DNA of 64,000 nucleotides from NCBI RefSeq assembly GCF_030936135.1, contig NW_026777121.1, positions 1,240,001-1,304,000 of the forward strand. Reading direction: 5' to 3'. A program made the position numbers and the translations under genes. The notes below the pieces were generated by a model. It worked only from the letters and a program-made list of their open reading frames with translations. It had not been told where the DNA came from and ran no database searches. The DNA is from Gavia stellata (lineage: Eukaryota; Chordata; Aves; Gaviiformes; Gaviidae). Below are positions 23,998-35,620 of this stretch, in pieces; positions within the stretch are counted from its first letter, which is position 1; each line of letters begins with the position of its first letter.

Positions 23998-25535
23998 GTA
24001 AGATAACATTTTGTTTCAATACTTTATTATGACTTGAAGAAACAGATTCTTTTGCCTTGTAGTTTGGGATTTTGAGAGTTTTTTAGGGTTTGGGGTTTGG
24101 TTTTTTTCATCTTCCTTTTTTTCTCTGAGTTTTGAAAGATCTTGTCTAAACTAACAACAAGGAAATACAGGTAGGGACAGCTAGTTGATGATTTATTGTA
24201 TTCTAAAGAGCTGTCGCAGGAGTATCTGTACTTTTAAAAAAGAAAAATCCACCTCTAATTCAAAGAACCATTATGTGTCATAGTGTATTAGATACTGTAC
24301 TCGTCTTACTTCTGTGTTCAACTGTATTTATTTTGCAGTTTTCACATGCCAGAGTTTGACATCCTAAAGATATTTTAAATTGAATGGTTTGAGGAGAGAC
24401 GTGTTTCTTCCCCTGACTCATGCCTTGCCCTGTCCCCATCCCTCAAAGTGATGAATTCCCACAAGGCAACTTTGCTAGTGGTTTCCTTTAATCTACATCA
24501 CCGGGTAGTCGTATCCTGCTCCCGCAGTAGGAATGCTGTAAATTGAGCCCTTTTGGGGATACTCAATTCTTGGTATTCAGTGTCTAAGTTAAGGGGTTAG
24601 TCTCTGCAGGCTGTGCGTAGAGATGAATGTCTTCAGAGAGCAATGCAGAACATCTGAAGTAGACTTCTACTCTAAAGGAATCTGCGTCATTGCACTGGAT
24701 ACCCAGAGCCCTAGGTGTCTGCCTGAAGTCGCATACGGTTGGATGCTATGGAAGCCTGCCTCGGGTGCTCTGCTCTTGGACTGAATTCGGAGGTGGCAGC
24801 TCTTTCTTCCTCTCCCAGCCACGTTACTGACATAGACTTGTATTATTTGGCCCTGGCAAGGAACTACCCTCAGGGAACCTGTGAACAGTTGCTGTGAGCT
24901 GTGTCTCGTTTCCATCGGGAAACTCTTGCTACCTCAAATGTGCACAATCAGCAGAGGAGTTGTTTAAAACCACAGAAGGGATATTTGTTTCACTCTTCCT
25001 TAAAGGTGTCCATTTCCTAGAAAACTGGAGCCTGGCTGACCTGCGTGAGCCTATTATGGGTTGCCTCAATCTCTGAAAAGCTCTGATCAGTGAAGAGCCG
25101 TTTCTTTTGTATCTTCAAAAGTTTAGTAGAATGGTGTCCCTGCGTTGGTGTCCCTATGGTCATGCTAGCGTGTTACCCCTTCCCATGCTTGGAAAGAGAA
25201 CTCTTTCAGCATCTGGAAATGGTTCCGCCATCATGAAGTTCCACAAAGTTGTTAAGCACTGAGTGCCTCACTCCAGTATATTTTTCCTGCTTACTTTTCT
25301 GAACAGCTGTTCTTATTCTCTCTGTGGGCAGAGTAACATTAGACAGTTAACTGTAGACGGGTGTAATAATGTTAAAAATTTTTGAATGTCCTTCTGAGGT
25401 AGAGCAGTCTCAGACTTCATTAGTCTGCTACCAGCTTTCCTTTTAGGTGTCATTTCTTTGATTCTCTTGATGTACAGTAGTTAAATACAGGTTGTCTAAA
25501 TCACTTGAGAACAGTCTCACCGTAGCGAACCACTG
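23998..25535 (+). other. Host intron 6
   Basis: AT-rich sequence with no supported exon. Short frames near 24667-25076 have no recognisable character. Confidence 0.45.
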
Positions 25536-25720
25536 GTAACGTTGCAACAACAGTTACGGTATATTGCCTGTAATTGCAGTAGTACCTCTTTCCATGCATG
25601 TACATCCCTGGAAATGTGTTCAGTTCACCACAAAGCTGAAAAAGAGCTCAAATACAGCTGATGACTGTATTTTTGCACACGTGTAACAAACAGACTGTGG
25701 GAAAAACCTGTAACTGTGGT
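25536..25720 (+). repeat. Duplicated intron segment B, second copy
   Basis: Matches 23594-23780 with a few substitutions. Because A precedes exon 6 and B follows it here, this order (A, exon, B) is probably the original. The first copy (A, acrosin, B) is the altered one. Confidence 0.9.
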
Positions 25721-26555
25721 TTCTAAAGACTTTGTTGGAAGATCTTGGCTTCAGCGTGTTCACCACTTTCCTGAGCTTTCTAGAAAGAAATCTGGCCTGT
25801 GTTGAGTTAAAACGTTTTAGTATAAGATGGGCAGATGACTGGAGCCATGTGAATTTGGCACTTCTTTGGGCAGTCAAGCTTTTCAGTTGGGTGCCAAATG
25901 TTCTCCGCTTCAAATAAAGCGGACATTGCTGCAAGCTGGCATTGGGCTGCTCTTGGCTGCAGGATAATCTTTTGCCAATTGTGTGTCAGAAGTTTCTCTC
26001 AAAAATTGTACATACTGAAAATCGAAACCTTCACAATGGGCAGCTGTTCTGCATTCAGAGAATATCAGCTTCTGCTGGCCGGTGGCTTACTGTTTGCCAA
26101 AGCTGTTTCATACAGAAAGAATCCAGTTGGTGTTTTTTACAGGGTCTGATGATTTCTGTGACCGTAACCTTCCCCAAGCACAAACACTCGGTATGCTGTG
26201 GGGGTATCCTGTGAATGGCTCTTGAAGCAGGTCTCAGGAGCTACTAGCCTTTTCTTTGAAGCCCTTACACAGCTCTCTTCTGCCTTCTCTTCCTGACCTT
26301 AAACAACAAGTCCATTCACCCTGTGATTAATCCTTCTTCAGAGACCATGTTTTCCAAAAGCCTCATCCTTCTTAGTCGTATTCTCCAGGTGCCTCTGATA
26401 GGCATGTATCTCTTTGGAACGGTGATCCTCAGAAACGGACACTGTGTCAGCAGAGACCCCAGCCCAGGCATGACTCTGGGAGCAGTATTCCATCAGCCCT
26501 CAGTGATTTGATCGAGACTAACCTCCGTTAGCCTGCTTATGGGAACACCAGGTGT
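25721..26555. other. Intron or intergenic sequence, nothing recognised
   Basis: No exon, RNA or transposon that I can support. Frames at 25732-25917 and 25898-26149 look random. Confidence 0.45.
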
Positions 26556-27888
26556 GAGGGTGTGGAGGCTTTCTGGAGTCCACATCCAGGTACCTGCCCT
26601 TGACAAGCTGTTCCGCTGTCAGAGAAGGAAACTGATTTGTTGCTCTTTTTGCACAGCCCCCTCTTTGTTGTCATTTTTTGTTGTGGTTGCCTGAATACAC
26701 CCAAACTATTGGATCATTTCTTTTTCAAGTATTTTTTTTGGGTGGGAATGGAAATTTAACTCACGAGTTGAAATAACATGATTTCATTTTCCAATGAAAT
26801 TAATGACTTTTCAATTTGTTTTCATTTTTCTTTGCTCCTCCTCCCGCTTCTTATCAATTCTTCACCATCCTGCCGTGACAAACCGTGTTGCTCTGGGGAC
26901 ACGGTTGAACCCTGCGGGGCCAGTGGGGCTGGTGCACATTCTTGGACCACAGACGCACTTTCCTTTTCAGAAACCGGACGGAGTGCGTTCAGCACGAGCG
27001 TTTGTTTTCATGATTCCTGCAGCTTTTATTGTGCCTCTTCTCGTCTGTGTTTAGTGAGGGCCAGTTATCAAAGTGGGGTCCCTCTCCCTTTGTGGTGGTC
27101 AGGCAAGAAACAAATGCCTGATGTCAGAGACAGTCATTCATAAGTCAGATGAGCTCAGAGTTGAGTGCCCAGCCTCCCTGCTGTCTTCATAAGGCACCTC
27201 CAGCAGTCAGGAGGAGGGGAGAGAGGCGGGTGGTGCAGTTCGTGTCTTCCTGCTGCGATGCTGATGCCCTAAACCCCTCCGCCACGGAGCCAGACCTGCG
27301 TCTCTCTCTCTCAGGAGGCTGCAAGTTTGAACCAGCCCCACCCAGCTCTTCCAGGTCCAATAGGTTCCATTTTAGCAAGATGCAGCCCAAGTTATGGTTG
27401 CGCCCTCAAAAGAAGAGAATACCCAGGATTTCCACTTTGTTGTTCAGGCTTTCCCAGTTTGGCAGAAGCCCTTCTGGTCACCCTTCGCTGCCAACCCGTG
27501 CCTGGAGTAACTACTGGACAAACTGCCATGAAGTCACCCTGTTAAATTGGGCCCTGAGGAAAGGCCTTGCTCTTTGCGGCAACCCCTCGGACAGCCGGGG
27601 TTTGCTCCCGGGTTTTCCTCAGGGCTGCTCTATGCTCGGCACTGCCAAAGGGCACATCTGCACTGGGAAAGATCAAAACCTGGGAAATACCAGAATGTGA
27701 GAGCTTTCCAGAGCTGTTTCTGGAAGAACTGAATTATGCACGTTATGCACGAAGCTGAAGCAAACCCATCAGTGGGAATTTCGAGGAGTATTTTCCCTGT
27801 GTCAGTGCTCAAGGACTCAGAGTAGTTACTGAAACAGTGAAATGCTGAGCTTTGCTATTGGGCTTGTAATGGGCGGACCTCAAAGTCC
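26556..27888 (+). repeat. Outer inverted repeat, left copy
   Basis: This 1.33-kb segment recurs as the reverse complement at 62668-64000, with very few differences; coordinates sum to about 90556 throughout. The right copy is cut by the window end, so the repeat may be longer. The segment includes several frames that are open in both copies (26794-27054, 27149-27700), with a few substitutions between them. The left copy ends just before a CpG island. Confidence 0.93.
27149..27700 (+). other. 183-codon open frame of unknown status inside the outer repeat
   Basis: The frame begins MSSELSAQPPCCLHK and ends TGKDQNLGNTRM. It is open in both copies of the repeat (63406-62855 on the minus strand). 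No motif, signal peptide or domain is recognisable, and the two copies are too similar for that openness to show selection. The reverse strand near 27210-27310 has a tRNA-like A-box (GTGGCGGAGGGG). I would not call it a gene without transcript evidence. Confidence 0.2.
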
Positions 27889-28520
27889 TCAAAGGGACTC
27901 AGGCGAGGGGCCGTTAGGGCCGGGCAGGCCTTGCCTGCCCTACCCTGTCAGGCTTTGCCCCCGGGGCCAGTCCCTGGGGCAGGCTCTGCCTTGGGTGCCG
28001 CTTTCTGCCCCCTCTCCCTGCTGCCGCCATTGCTGCCGGCGGGCGCTGCCTGGCTGAGGGCGCTGGCGGGCTGCTCTCTCCTCTGGCCGGGGCTGTCGGC
28101 GCCCCCCTTCTTCCCCCGGAGCTCCCTCCCCTCCCCTCCCCTCCCCTCTCCTCTCCCCAGCAGCGGGAGCACGCGCGGCTTCGGGCCGTGAGGGCCGGCG
28201 CAGGCGAGGGGGGGCGTTAAGGGCAATGGCCGCCGCCGCGGGGCGCTTGTGTGGAGCTGCCGGTGGGCCGGGGCGGCGGGAGCGGCACTGCCGTGAGGAG
28301 GAGGAAGGAGGCGTTTTCGGGGAGGACGGCCTGGGGAGCGGAGACCTTGTCCCGGGGTGTTGGCGAGGGGAGAAAGGCGCTTTCCTCCAGGGAGCAGGCG
28401 GTGGGCAGCCCGCCGAGAGGGGCGGAGCCTGTGCCCGGTCCTGCCGTGAGGGCCGGCGCTCCAACAGGCACCAAGTGTGCTCCAGGCTCTGGAACATGGG
28501 TGTGGGCAGCCTGAGGTCCC
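27889..28520. promoter_or_regulatory. Second CpG island, probable promoter
   Basis: GC-rich and CpG-dense sequence with a C/T run at 28120-28160. Frames on both strands are open because of composition. A Kozak-like GGCAATGG at 28224 opens a frame MAAAAGRLCGAAGG, which could be a first coding exon, but no supporting downstream exon was found. Direction is not established. The outer inverted repeat ends at its left edge. Confidence 0.6.
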
Positions 28521-30849
28521 AGCAGTTCAGAGGCTGAGCACTGGAGTCGGAGGCTGGGGAGGGAGCTGGTGCTGCCTGTTTCCACCTCACCAGAGATGAT
28601 TCCGGAGCCCCGTCCCCCCTTGGCATTTGGAAACGAACCGAGTTGGTTATGGCTTTAGTACTGACCCAAGGGGCAGGTTAAGACGCAAGCACCTTCAGAA
28701 CCTTTCCTTCACCCAGAATTATTTGTGTGGAATAAATGAAGCCTTGGCCCATTGCGCTGAGCTACAGCTGGGGGGCTGGGGGGGGCAGAAACCAGCCAAG
28801 GGCATTGTGCTCAGGGAGCTCCCATCATCCTGTGCTGGACATGGGGAGGAGGGGTCTGGCTTGAGAAATACCCATGGCCATGTACATCACCGCCAAGCCA
28901 AGCAGGAGCTGCCGGAGCAGGCTTAATTCTAGCAGTGCCCAGCTTTGTGAAGCTTGACTGAAAAGGTGGTGTGGAGTCATCTCTTCAGAGCAGTGTCATG
29001 AGCGTGTCTTTGCTGGTGGTGTGGGTGCCAGTTGCCCTTCCATCCCTGCTGCTCACAACAGGGGGAGGAGGGGACTCGCTTTCAGAGAGGCCCCGCTGCC
29101 CTCACGCTTGAGAAAGTCTTGTAGGGTCTAGTTTCAAGTGCGCTGGCTTGCACATTGTTTTCCCTGCTAAGTGCAGAATTTGCTGCGTTCTGGTGTTTGG
29201 CAACCCAGAAGTGAGTCGCTCTGTGTTATTGTTCTTCTGTATCACAGTGTAGTAATGCCGCTCGTCTCTTGCAGGATCTTCTGACAAGCTTGAAACTAAG
29301 GTGAGGAGACTAGAGCAGACTGGTCACCAAGTCGGCTTCTCTGCGATACAGGGCAGGGATGCGCTCTTAGATGTCTTTGAAGCTTGATGGTAAGAAACAC
29401 GAGTTGCAAAGAAAGAGTATTCTGGAGGTGAGAAGTTGAATGGAAGCAAAACCTGGTAGAAAGGAATGCCTTGTTTAGCTGACACCTAGTCCAGATTTCA
29501 CAAGCTAGTGTAGCGGTAGCTCGTGTTCCCACTCGTGCTTAGTGATGGTGCGGGATGCTTTGACCCGACTGAAAGCCACATGTAGCCTGTTCTGCCTTCT
29601 CCTAGCTTTTCCTGTATGCGTATCCTCCAAGTACCGGTACCTGACAGCTCCTCTCGGTCTGTCTGACAGGTCCGCTTGCACCCAGCCACACGAAATGGGG
29701 ACGTTTAGCAGCAGCACCTCAGATTATTCTAGAATAGCCTTTGCTTTGAAATGCATTACTTCTTGCTAGAAAGTGGGAAAAGGCCAAGGCCAAACCACCT
29801 TCCACTTGACGTATTTCATAAAAATTCATCTCTGTTCTTAGATCAGCCTGTTCTGTCCAAGGCTTATTGCATTCCTGAAGGGCAATCTCCTTGGTTCCTT
29901 CCTCTCTGCCTTCCCAAGGGGAATTCACTTAGTAGGGTGGAGGGATTCCCCTTTCTGCTTGGTAGAGACGGTGTCATAGCTGGCACTTGTGGTAGCATCT
30001 TGCATTTGGGAAGAGCAAGCGAGGAACACTTGTTCCCTGTGGGGAGGCCAGTAGCAAGGTTTCTAGTTGTTGTGGACCCTTGCAGAGTAATATCGCTCCT
30101 GAGCCATCCTGAGATAGCTGTCGTGGGTCAACATGCTTTCCCTTTGCTCTATGTGGTTCTCTGCGCTTGAAGCGTAGTCCTGCCTGCAGTTATATTTAAA
30201 TGGGAATGTTTTTATGGATGCTATTTCTGTAAAAGTCCTGATAGTTTATAAGTCTGTAAATACTGATACCTGTATGTAGATTTCTATTGTCTAGCTATAA
30301 AGACTTTTCTATTGAGCCCGAAGGGGGATGTCTCTGTATCAGATACCGCCCAAGAGTCTGACCAGTTCATTGAGTTACTGGGTGCCCTCCCCAACAGGGT
30401 GAAAGCAAGTTTAGCTGAATGTGGTTTCTTCTTCCTCCCCAGGGAGAGAAAGGTGGGGGGAGGAACTTGAGCTGAACATGGCCAGCTTTCCCCAGGAGGA
30501 ACTCTCCTGTGTCTTCTCATGTGCCTGCCAGCCCTGTGCTTTCTAGAACTGTTTTACTTGCCCCCGTGTGGCCTCAGATGGCTTCAGATGGGAAGACCTA
30601 GCCTTTAAACTCTGCCTTTGTTTCTGTTGCCTGTCTGCAATGGCTTTAGTGTGCCCTAGGCTTGCTGTGCTTTGGTTCTCTAGAAGCGATGGAAGGCAAG
30701 GGTTGCTGTCTTCAGCAAGTCCCCGGGTGTTCTAGGAGCAAGTATAGTGCTCTGCAAACGCTTTTGTAGAGCTCTTAACATGAGCAGTTGCTGGTGATGA
30801 ATTTGGGGAATACTGGAGTGACATGAGAGATGGCTGGGGATTCGTAGAC
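28521..30849. other. Intergenic or intronic sequence, nothing recognised
   Basis: Moderate GC, no exon, RNA gene or transposon that I can support. A 99-codon frame at 28627-28926 has no recognisable character. Confidence 0.45.
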
Positions 30850-31200
30850 TGGGGTAGGTCAGGGGGGTCCTCCCGCTGCCATCTGGTCTGATTTCCTGCT
30901 CAGAGCAGGTCCAGTCAGATCATGTTGCTCCGTGCTGCATGCAGTCCTGTTTGGGGTATCTCCAAGGAGGGAGATTGAGCATCGTCTCTGGCAACTTGTT
31001 CCAGTGCTTGGGCACCCTCGTGGTGAGCACCTTTCTTTGTCTTGAGTCAGAATCCCACCCAGAAACACCCCCACACCCCCCGTGCCCACACATCCCTGTC
31101 CCGGGTAGCATCTTTTCTAGCTTTTCCCCTGTCCTTTGCCAGTAAGTTGCCTTCCTGTTGAGCAGTGGCTTGTGTTTCCCTTAGGCTTCCTTCTGCTTCC
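30850..31200 (-). mobile_element. Old CR1 LINE fragment, minus strand
   Basis: Read on the plus strand, CAAGGAGGGAGATTGAGCAT, TGGCAACTTGTTCCAGTGCT and GGGCACCCTC resemble the reverse complement of the CR1 3' region also seen at 11960-12060. It is more diverged than the other CR1 copies. Similar C/T-rich sequence may continue to about 31600 but I cannot set that edge. Confidence 0.6.
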
Positions 31201-31890
31201 AGAAGCCCTTCCTGTTGTCCTTCCTCTCTTCCTGGTTTGTCTCCAGCTAAGCTGTGGCTTTCCACAGTCCATCCCTGCATGCTTGCGCAGTGTCTCTCTG
31301 TTCGTCCTGGGTATCCCATCTCTGCCTGCACCTTGGGTGTTCTTCCTTTTTGGTGTTTGAGCTGGGTCAGGAGTTTCCTGTCTGTCAGTGCTGGCCTTCT
31401 GCTACTTGTGACCAACTCTGTGTCTTGGCATGGACCCTTCTGGTGTCTGGGGAGGTGGGGGCTGTTGTCCTTGAAGTTCAACCCGTTGCCCTGCTCCCCT
31501 TTGCCCTCCAGGCCAGTCTCCTGTTGGCTCCTGCCTAGAAGCTCTTCAGGAAGCAGCAGTCTGCTCTGCTGAAGTCCAGCATTGTGATTCTGCTGGTTTG
31601 CTCGCTTCTCTCTGGTTTTTAAATTCTACAACCGAATGGTGGCTGCAGCCCAGCATGCCCTTGAACTTTGCATCCTTGATCAGTTTTTTCCATGTCTGTG
31701 GACAAGGAGTCCAGCGGAGGGTGGAGACGGGTGCCCCGTCGTTCTGCTTTCACACACGGGGTGTGGGATGATGTTGCTCCATGCTGCTGTCTCCTGGACA
31801 CCTCCTCACTGCCCCCGGCACCCTGCCTGCAGAGTCTGAGAAGCCTATGCTGGTGTATGTGGTTGCAGTTCCTCCCTGGGTTAGCCAGCC
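31201..31890. other. Unassigned sequence before ERV C
   Basis: C/T-rich sequence that may be a continuation of the CR1 fragment. No gene recognised. Confidence 0.4.
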
Positions 31891-32825
31891 TGTTACAAAT
31901 CTGTAATATAAAAACTCATCTACACAGTGTATGTAGGTGAGCAGGCACTTCCTTATTGCAGCGCTGGATGCACAGAGGATCACTCCACCTAGTGTGCGTG
32001 TTTAGTTTCTCTGCTACAGAAGTTGTATACAATCAAAGTATACATAGTCATCATATTTCCCAGAAACAGTTAACATATTCATACAGTTTCCGAGAACTCA
32101 TTAGTATGTGTAAATGCTCGTGACGCATGCGCCTTCAGGTACACAGGTGGTCGTCTAAGGTCCTCTGGTGGTCGTCCGTAGCCTTCCTCATGGTGTCCTC
32201 TAGTTGAACCCCATCTTTGCGCATGCTCAGCTTGGTTGCAAAATTCCATTCTTGGAATCTTCTTAAGTTTTCCTCGGTTTACTAACCAGGCCTACAACTT
32301 ATCATTCTCTTGACAAGCAAATTCTACCTATTTGCAATGCTACATTGTTCAACGGTTAGTTTATGATCAAATCACAGATAAATCATACCTGGTTACCTTC
32401 ATACAGAATATATAATTTAATTTTTTAGTAATCGCTCTCTGGATTATACTATTCTATCAATATCCATACTTAAATTAATCCATGGTTATTTCTATTAATA
32501 TTTATTGATTGGCATTCTTGATATTTGAATCAAGATGGGAAAGGTAAGGAATTTTCCAAGCAGCATCACTGGTGCATATCAGGTCACATTGTCACAGGAC
32601 TCAAACAAGACTTTTCTATTCGATTCTTCATCGTTCCATCTCGTTACTATTAGTTCCTTAGAACAGAATAGCGACTCCCTGGTGAGGTTCCTATGGTATC
32701 TTGTTTCTAACTTAAGAATCCTAACTTATGCCTTTGTATTTTATTATTTTATTTATTAGTCAAATTTAAACTTTCTATATGATCATATTGTGATTATTTT
32801 TTAAAAAATCAGAGTATTTACAACA
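31891..32825 (-). repeat. 3' LTR of ERV C
   Basis: In its own sense it starts TGTTGTAAATACT and ends TTTGTAACA, 935 bp. It matches the 18615-18915 fragment and shares U3 and R sequence with 42930-43842. The polypurine tract follows at 32826-32838 (plus strand ATTCCCCCCTTTG). Confidence 0.9.
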
Positions 32826-32838
32826 ATTCCCCCCTTTG
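32826..32838 (-). other. Polypurine tract of ERV C
   Basis: In sense CAAAGGGGGGAAT directly before the LTR start. It fixes the LTR edge. Confidence 0.8.
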
Positions 32839-33069
32839 AAAGTTTTGAAAATTATTTCAGTACTTTCATTTTAATCGGTTAAGTAGATTATGTGCATCAA
32901 GTAGAGATGCCAAACGAGTTAATCGATTCATCATCCTCCAATTAATAATATATTCTTGATAAAACAAGACTGATTAAAAATCAATATCAGGAGAACAACG
33001 ATAGGGTGGCATAACTTATTTAGGATGCCTGTAGCAGTAGGTGACCACCCGAAAAGAGTGTCCCACCAT

Positions 33070-34040
33070 TTATGTTCCGCATCCTTTTCCACCCATTTGT
33101 CCATTTTCCTTGACCTTTTTCAAATTTTTGATTAAATCCTGGTGTTGTAGCAATTGTTTCACTAAAGTGAGATTCAATCTAATGGGTGTAGGCAACAGTT
33201 CCTGAATTAATGTATAATTAGATTGCAAGAGCTGGTGAGGTGTGACTGGAGTCAAATAAGAAAAAAAATCACGTCCCATGATTTCAGTGAAATTACAAAC
33301 ACAAAAATCTGAGTGATTCCTAGGATCTATAACTACATCATCTACGGATATAAAATCACAAGCTGTTCTCAAACATACACAGCCCTTACCAATATATATA
33401 TAAGCACTGTTTCAGGGTTTTCGTCAGGGCGAGTCTCAAAATGACGAACATTTTGTTCAGTATCTAAACAGATATCCTGACCTCTGATTGCATTACCTTC
33501 ACAGATGAAGCCTTGTTGTTCTCGTACAACAACCCTTGTTGTTCAAAATCTACAGTTTGTCATTTCTGTCCTATTTTTTGGGCCCATACTTGATGCTCAA
33601 ATGGATAGAGTATGGTTCCATTGTGATTCAATCCTAATGCCATAACAGGGTAAGTCGAATATATTGAAGCATTGTGTATAGTTCATACAAAAGTTGTGGC
33701 TGTACTTGTGATGGGATCGTAGGTAAAGTTTACCAAATTCCACCAGGACTGGAGTTTTTTCTCTAAATCCGTGGCACTATCCCAAATTATTTTCCAAACT
33801 TCAGTGGGGAGAGTGCCTTCTTCACCCTCTCTTATGATTGAAGCAGCTACTGATTGCGTCCACAGTTGAGCCTGGATAGAACTGGGAGCCAACGATAGGT
33901 TATCTTGGACCACACCGAGTCCATCTACAATCATTTCCTGGTCGTCTACATTCACCTTTTCCCTTTTTGGTAATATGTTTGACAACAGCCACTGATTAGT
34001 TTCTAAAGCCAATAGGGAAGATTGCAAAGGCTGTTGCAAT
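33070..34040 (-). pseudogene. env-like region of ERV C
   Basis: Two frames remain: 33683-34039 (with LALETNQWLLSNILPKREK and IIWDSATDLEKKLQSWW) and 33070-33372 (with RNHSDFCVCNFTEI and several Asn-X-Thr sites). Position after integrase and before the LTR indicates envelope. It lacks the LQNRLALD and C-X-CC motifs seen in the other envelopes here, so it is a different envelope type or a different portion. Stops and frameshifts separate the two parts. Confidence 0.6.
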
Positions 34041-34079
34041 TTAGCCAGTTCCCTAGTTGTAGTAGCCAGTTTGTCTCCC

Positions 34080-34782
34080 GATGTATTTTGCTAATTTGCC
34101 TTTTTAATGTCTGATTCATTCTTTTTGTTTTTCCACTTGATTGAGGCCTCCAGAGGGTACGTAAATTTCAGGTAATTCCCAGAATTTTACTAATATTTTG
34201 TATTATTTCTGTAATAAAATGTGGGCCTCTATCAGAAGATATCCCAATAGGTGCTCCAAATCTTGGAAATATTTTCTGTAACAACCGTTTAGTGATTTTC
34301 TTTGCTTGATTGGTCTGACAAGGAAAAGTTTTAGGCCATCCTGTAAAAGTATGAATCCCCACCAGAATGTATCGATACCCTTTTTGTCTGGGTAATTCTG
34401 AAAAATCAATTTGCCAATAATCTCCAGGTTGTACTCCCGATTTCAAGGTTCCCATTGGAACTCTTCTCTTTACCACCGGATTGTTTGGCAAACAAATCTC
34501 ACACTTGGCAGACATTATTTTAGCCATTTCTAACATTTTTGTAGACACCACATATCTCTTTAAAAAGGTGACTAATGCTTCTGGACCCCAATGGCACTCT
34601 TTATGTTTTGTTTGTAATATTCCTCTCATCGGAAGTGGGGGAATTACTACCTGTCCCTGAACTGTGACCCACCATCCTGCGAAATTCCTTTTTGCATCTA
34701 ATAACTTCCCTAGTTTCTCATCTTCCGAATATTGAGGTTTCTCTTTTGGTAATGTAATGTTCTTTGTAGGAATTAATGCCAT
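34080..34782 (-). pseudogene. Integrase remnant of ERV C
   Basis: The frame 34168-34782 carries the zinc-binding pair CEICLPNN, then GDYWQIDFSELP with the first catalytic aspartate, and SSDRGPHF with the second. It stops early. The catalytic-glutamate region (RPQSSGKT...NQTLKRQISK) is found in another frame just downstream, at about 34150-34080. The sequence then passes straight into the env-like region, so the integrase C-terminal domain is deleted. Confidence 0.88.
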
Positions 34783-35214
34783 TTGTAAGGCATTCCTTTT
34801 TGCTATTCCTTTAGCTGTTCTATCAGCTAATTGTTCCCTATAGCTTCTTTCATATTTCCTGATTGATGTGCTTTACAGTGCATGATTGCCACTTTGATCG
34901 GTTTCTGGACTGCTTGTAACAATTCCAGTATTTCTTCTTTGTATTTGATGTTTGCCCCTTTGAGAGGATAATAGTCCTCTTTCTTTTCATAATATCCCAT
35001 GGACACGTACTACACCAAAAGCATCCTTTGAGTCAGTCCAACTATTTACTCTCTTTCCTTCCCTCAGTTCTAACGCCTTTGTCAAGGCTATCAGCTCTGC
35101 CTTTTGCGCTGAGGTATTGCTGGGCAAAGCATATGCTAGCAGAGACTCTCTTGCCTGCTCAGTCAAGGAAGCCCTGTCCCTGGGCCAGCAGTCCTTATTC
35201 CTTGTGCTCCTCAA
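34783..35214 (-). pseudogene. RNase H remnant of ERV C
   Basis: The frame 34987-35214 contains [15 protein letters not shown], holding the RNase H catalytic glutamate, and [15 protein letters not shown], holding a catalytic aspartate. The stretch between this frame and integrase is frame-shifted. Upstream reverse transcriptase is absent. Confidence 0.85.
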
Positions 35215-35260
35215 AGAAGGGTCCTGTGGTCATAGGAGCCAAAGTCTTGACTGTGCCACC

Positions 35261-35620
35261 AGCCCCATGGTGCTAAGCAGCAGGATGTGTTTGCTCATAC
35301 TTGAGCCTTCCTGAGGACAGCCCTGCCAGGGTGACGGGCTCTTCCCCCTGGATGTTGTGGGGATGAGGGCCTGATGAGCTTCATCAGCCTCCCTGGAGCA
35401 GCATGGCCCTGAGCACCCAGTGAGCTGCAGCCACTTGAGACTTCAGGTCAGGGTGGCAGAAGGATGCCTCTCCCTAGCTGCAGGAGGAGGGCTCTGATAA
35501 CTGACAGCCCCCTTGCAGCCTTGCCTTGCCTCACCCTTCTGCCTGTGCTCTACAAAGAGGGCATCACCTGTGTAGGGGCAGGAGCCCCCCACCTTCCCCT
35601 GCCTCTCTGGGTCTGTTGTG
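35261..35620. other. Spacer between ERV C and tandem repeat T1
   Basis: GC-rich sequence with no gene recognised. Confidence 0.4.

Larger units (their letters stand above)
31891..35260 (-). mobile_element. ERV C, 5'-truncated and internally deleted, minus strand
   Basis: On the minus strand the order is RNase H fragment, integrase, env-like region, polypurine tract, 3' LTR. The 5' LTR, primer site, gag, protease and most of reverse transcriptase are missing; the left-to-right edge at about 35260 has no LTR. The LTR belongs to the TGTTGTAAA family also present at 18615-18915 and, as a relative with the same start, at 42930-43842 and 59220-60135. No target duplication can be tested because only one LTR remains. 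Confidence 0.88.

Noticed and set aside
27940-28626. A 228-codon minus-strand frame over the second CpG island
   Set aside because: Pro/Ser/Arg-rich composition artefact, with overlapping frames on the opposite strand.
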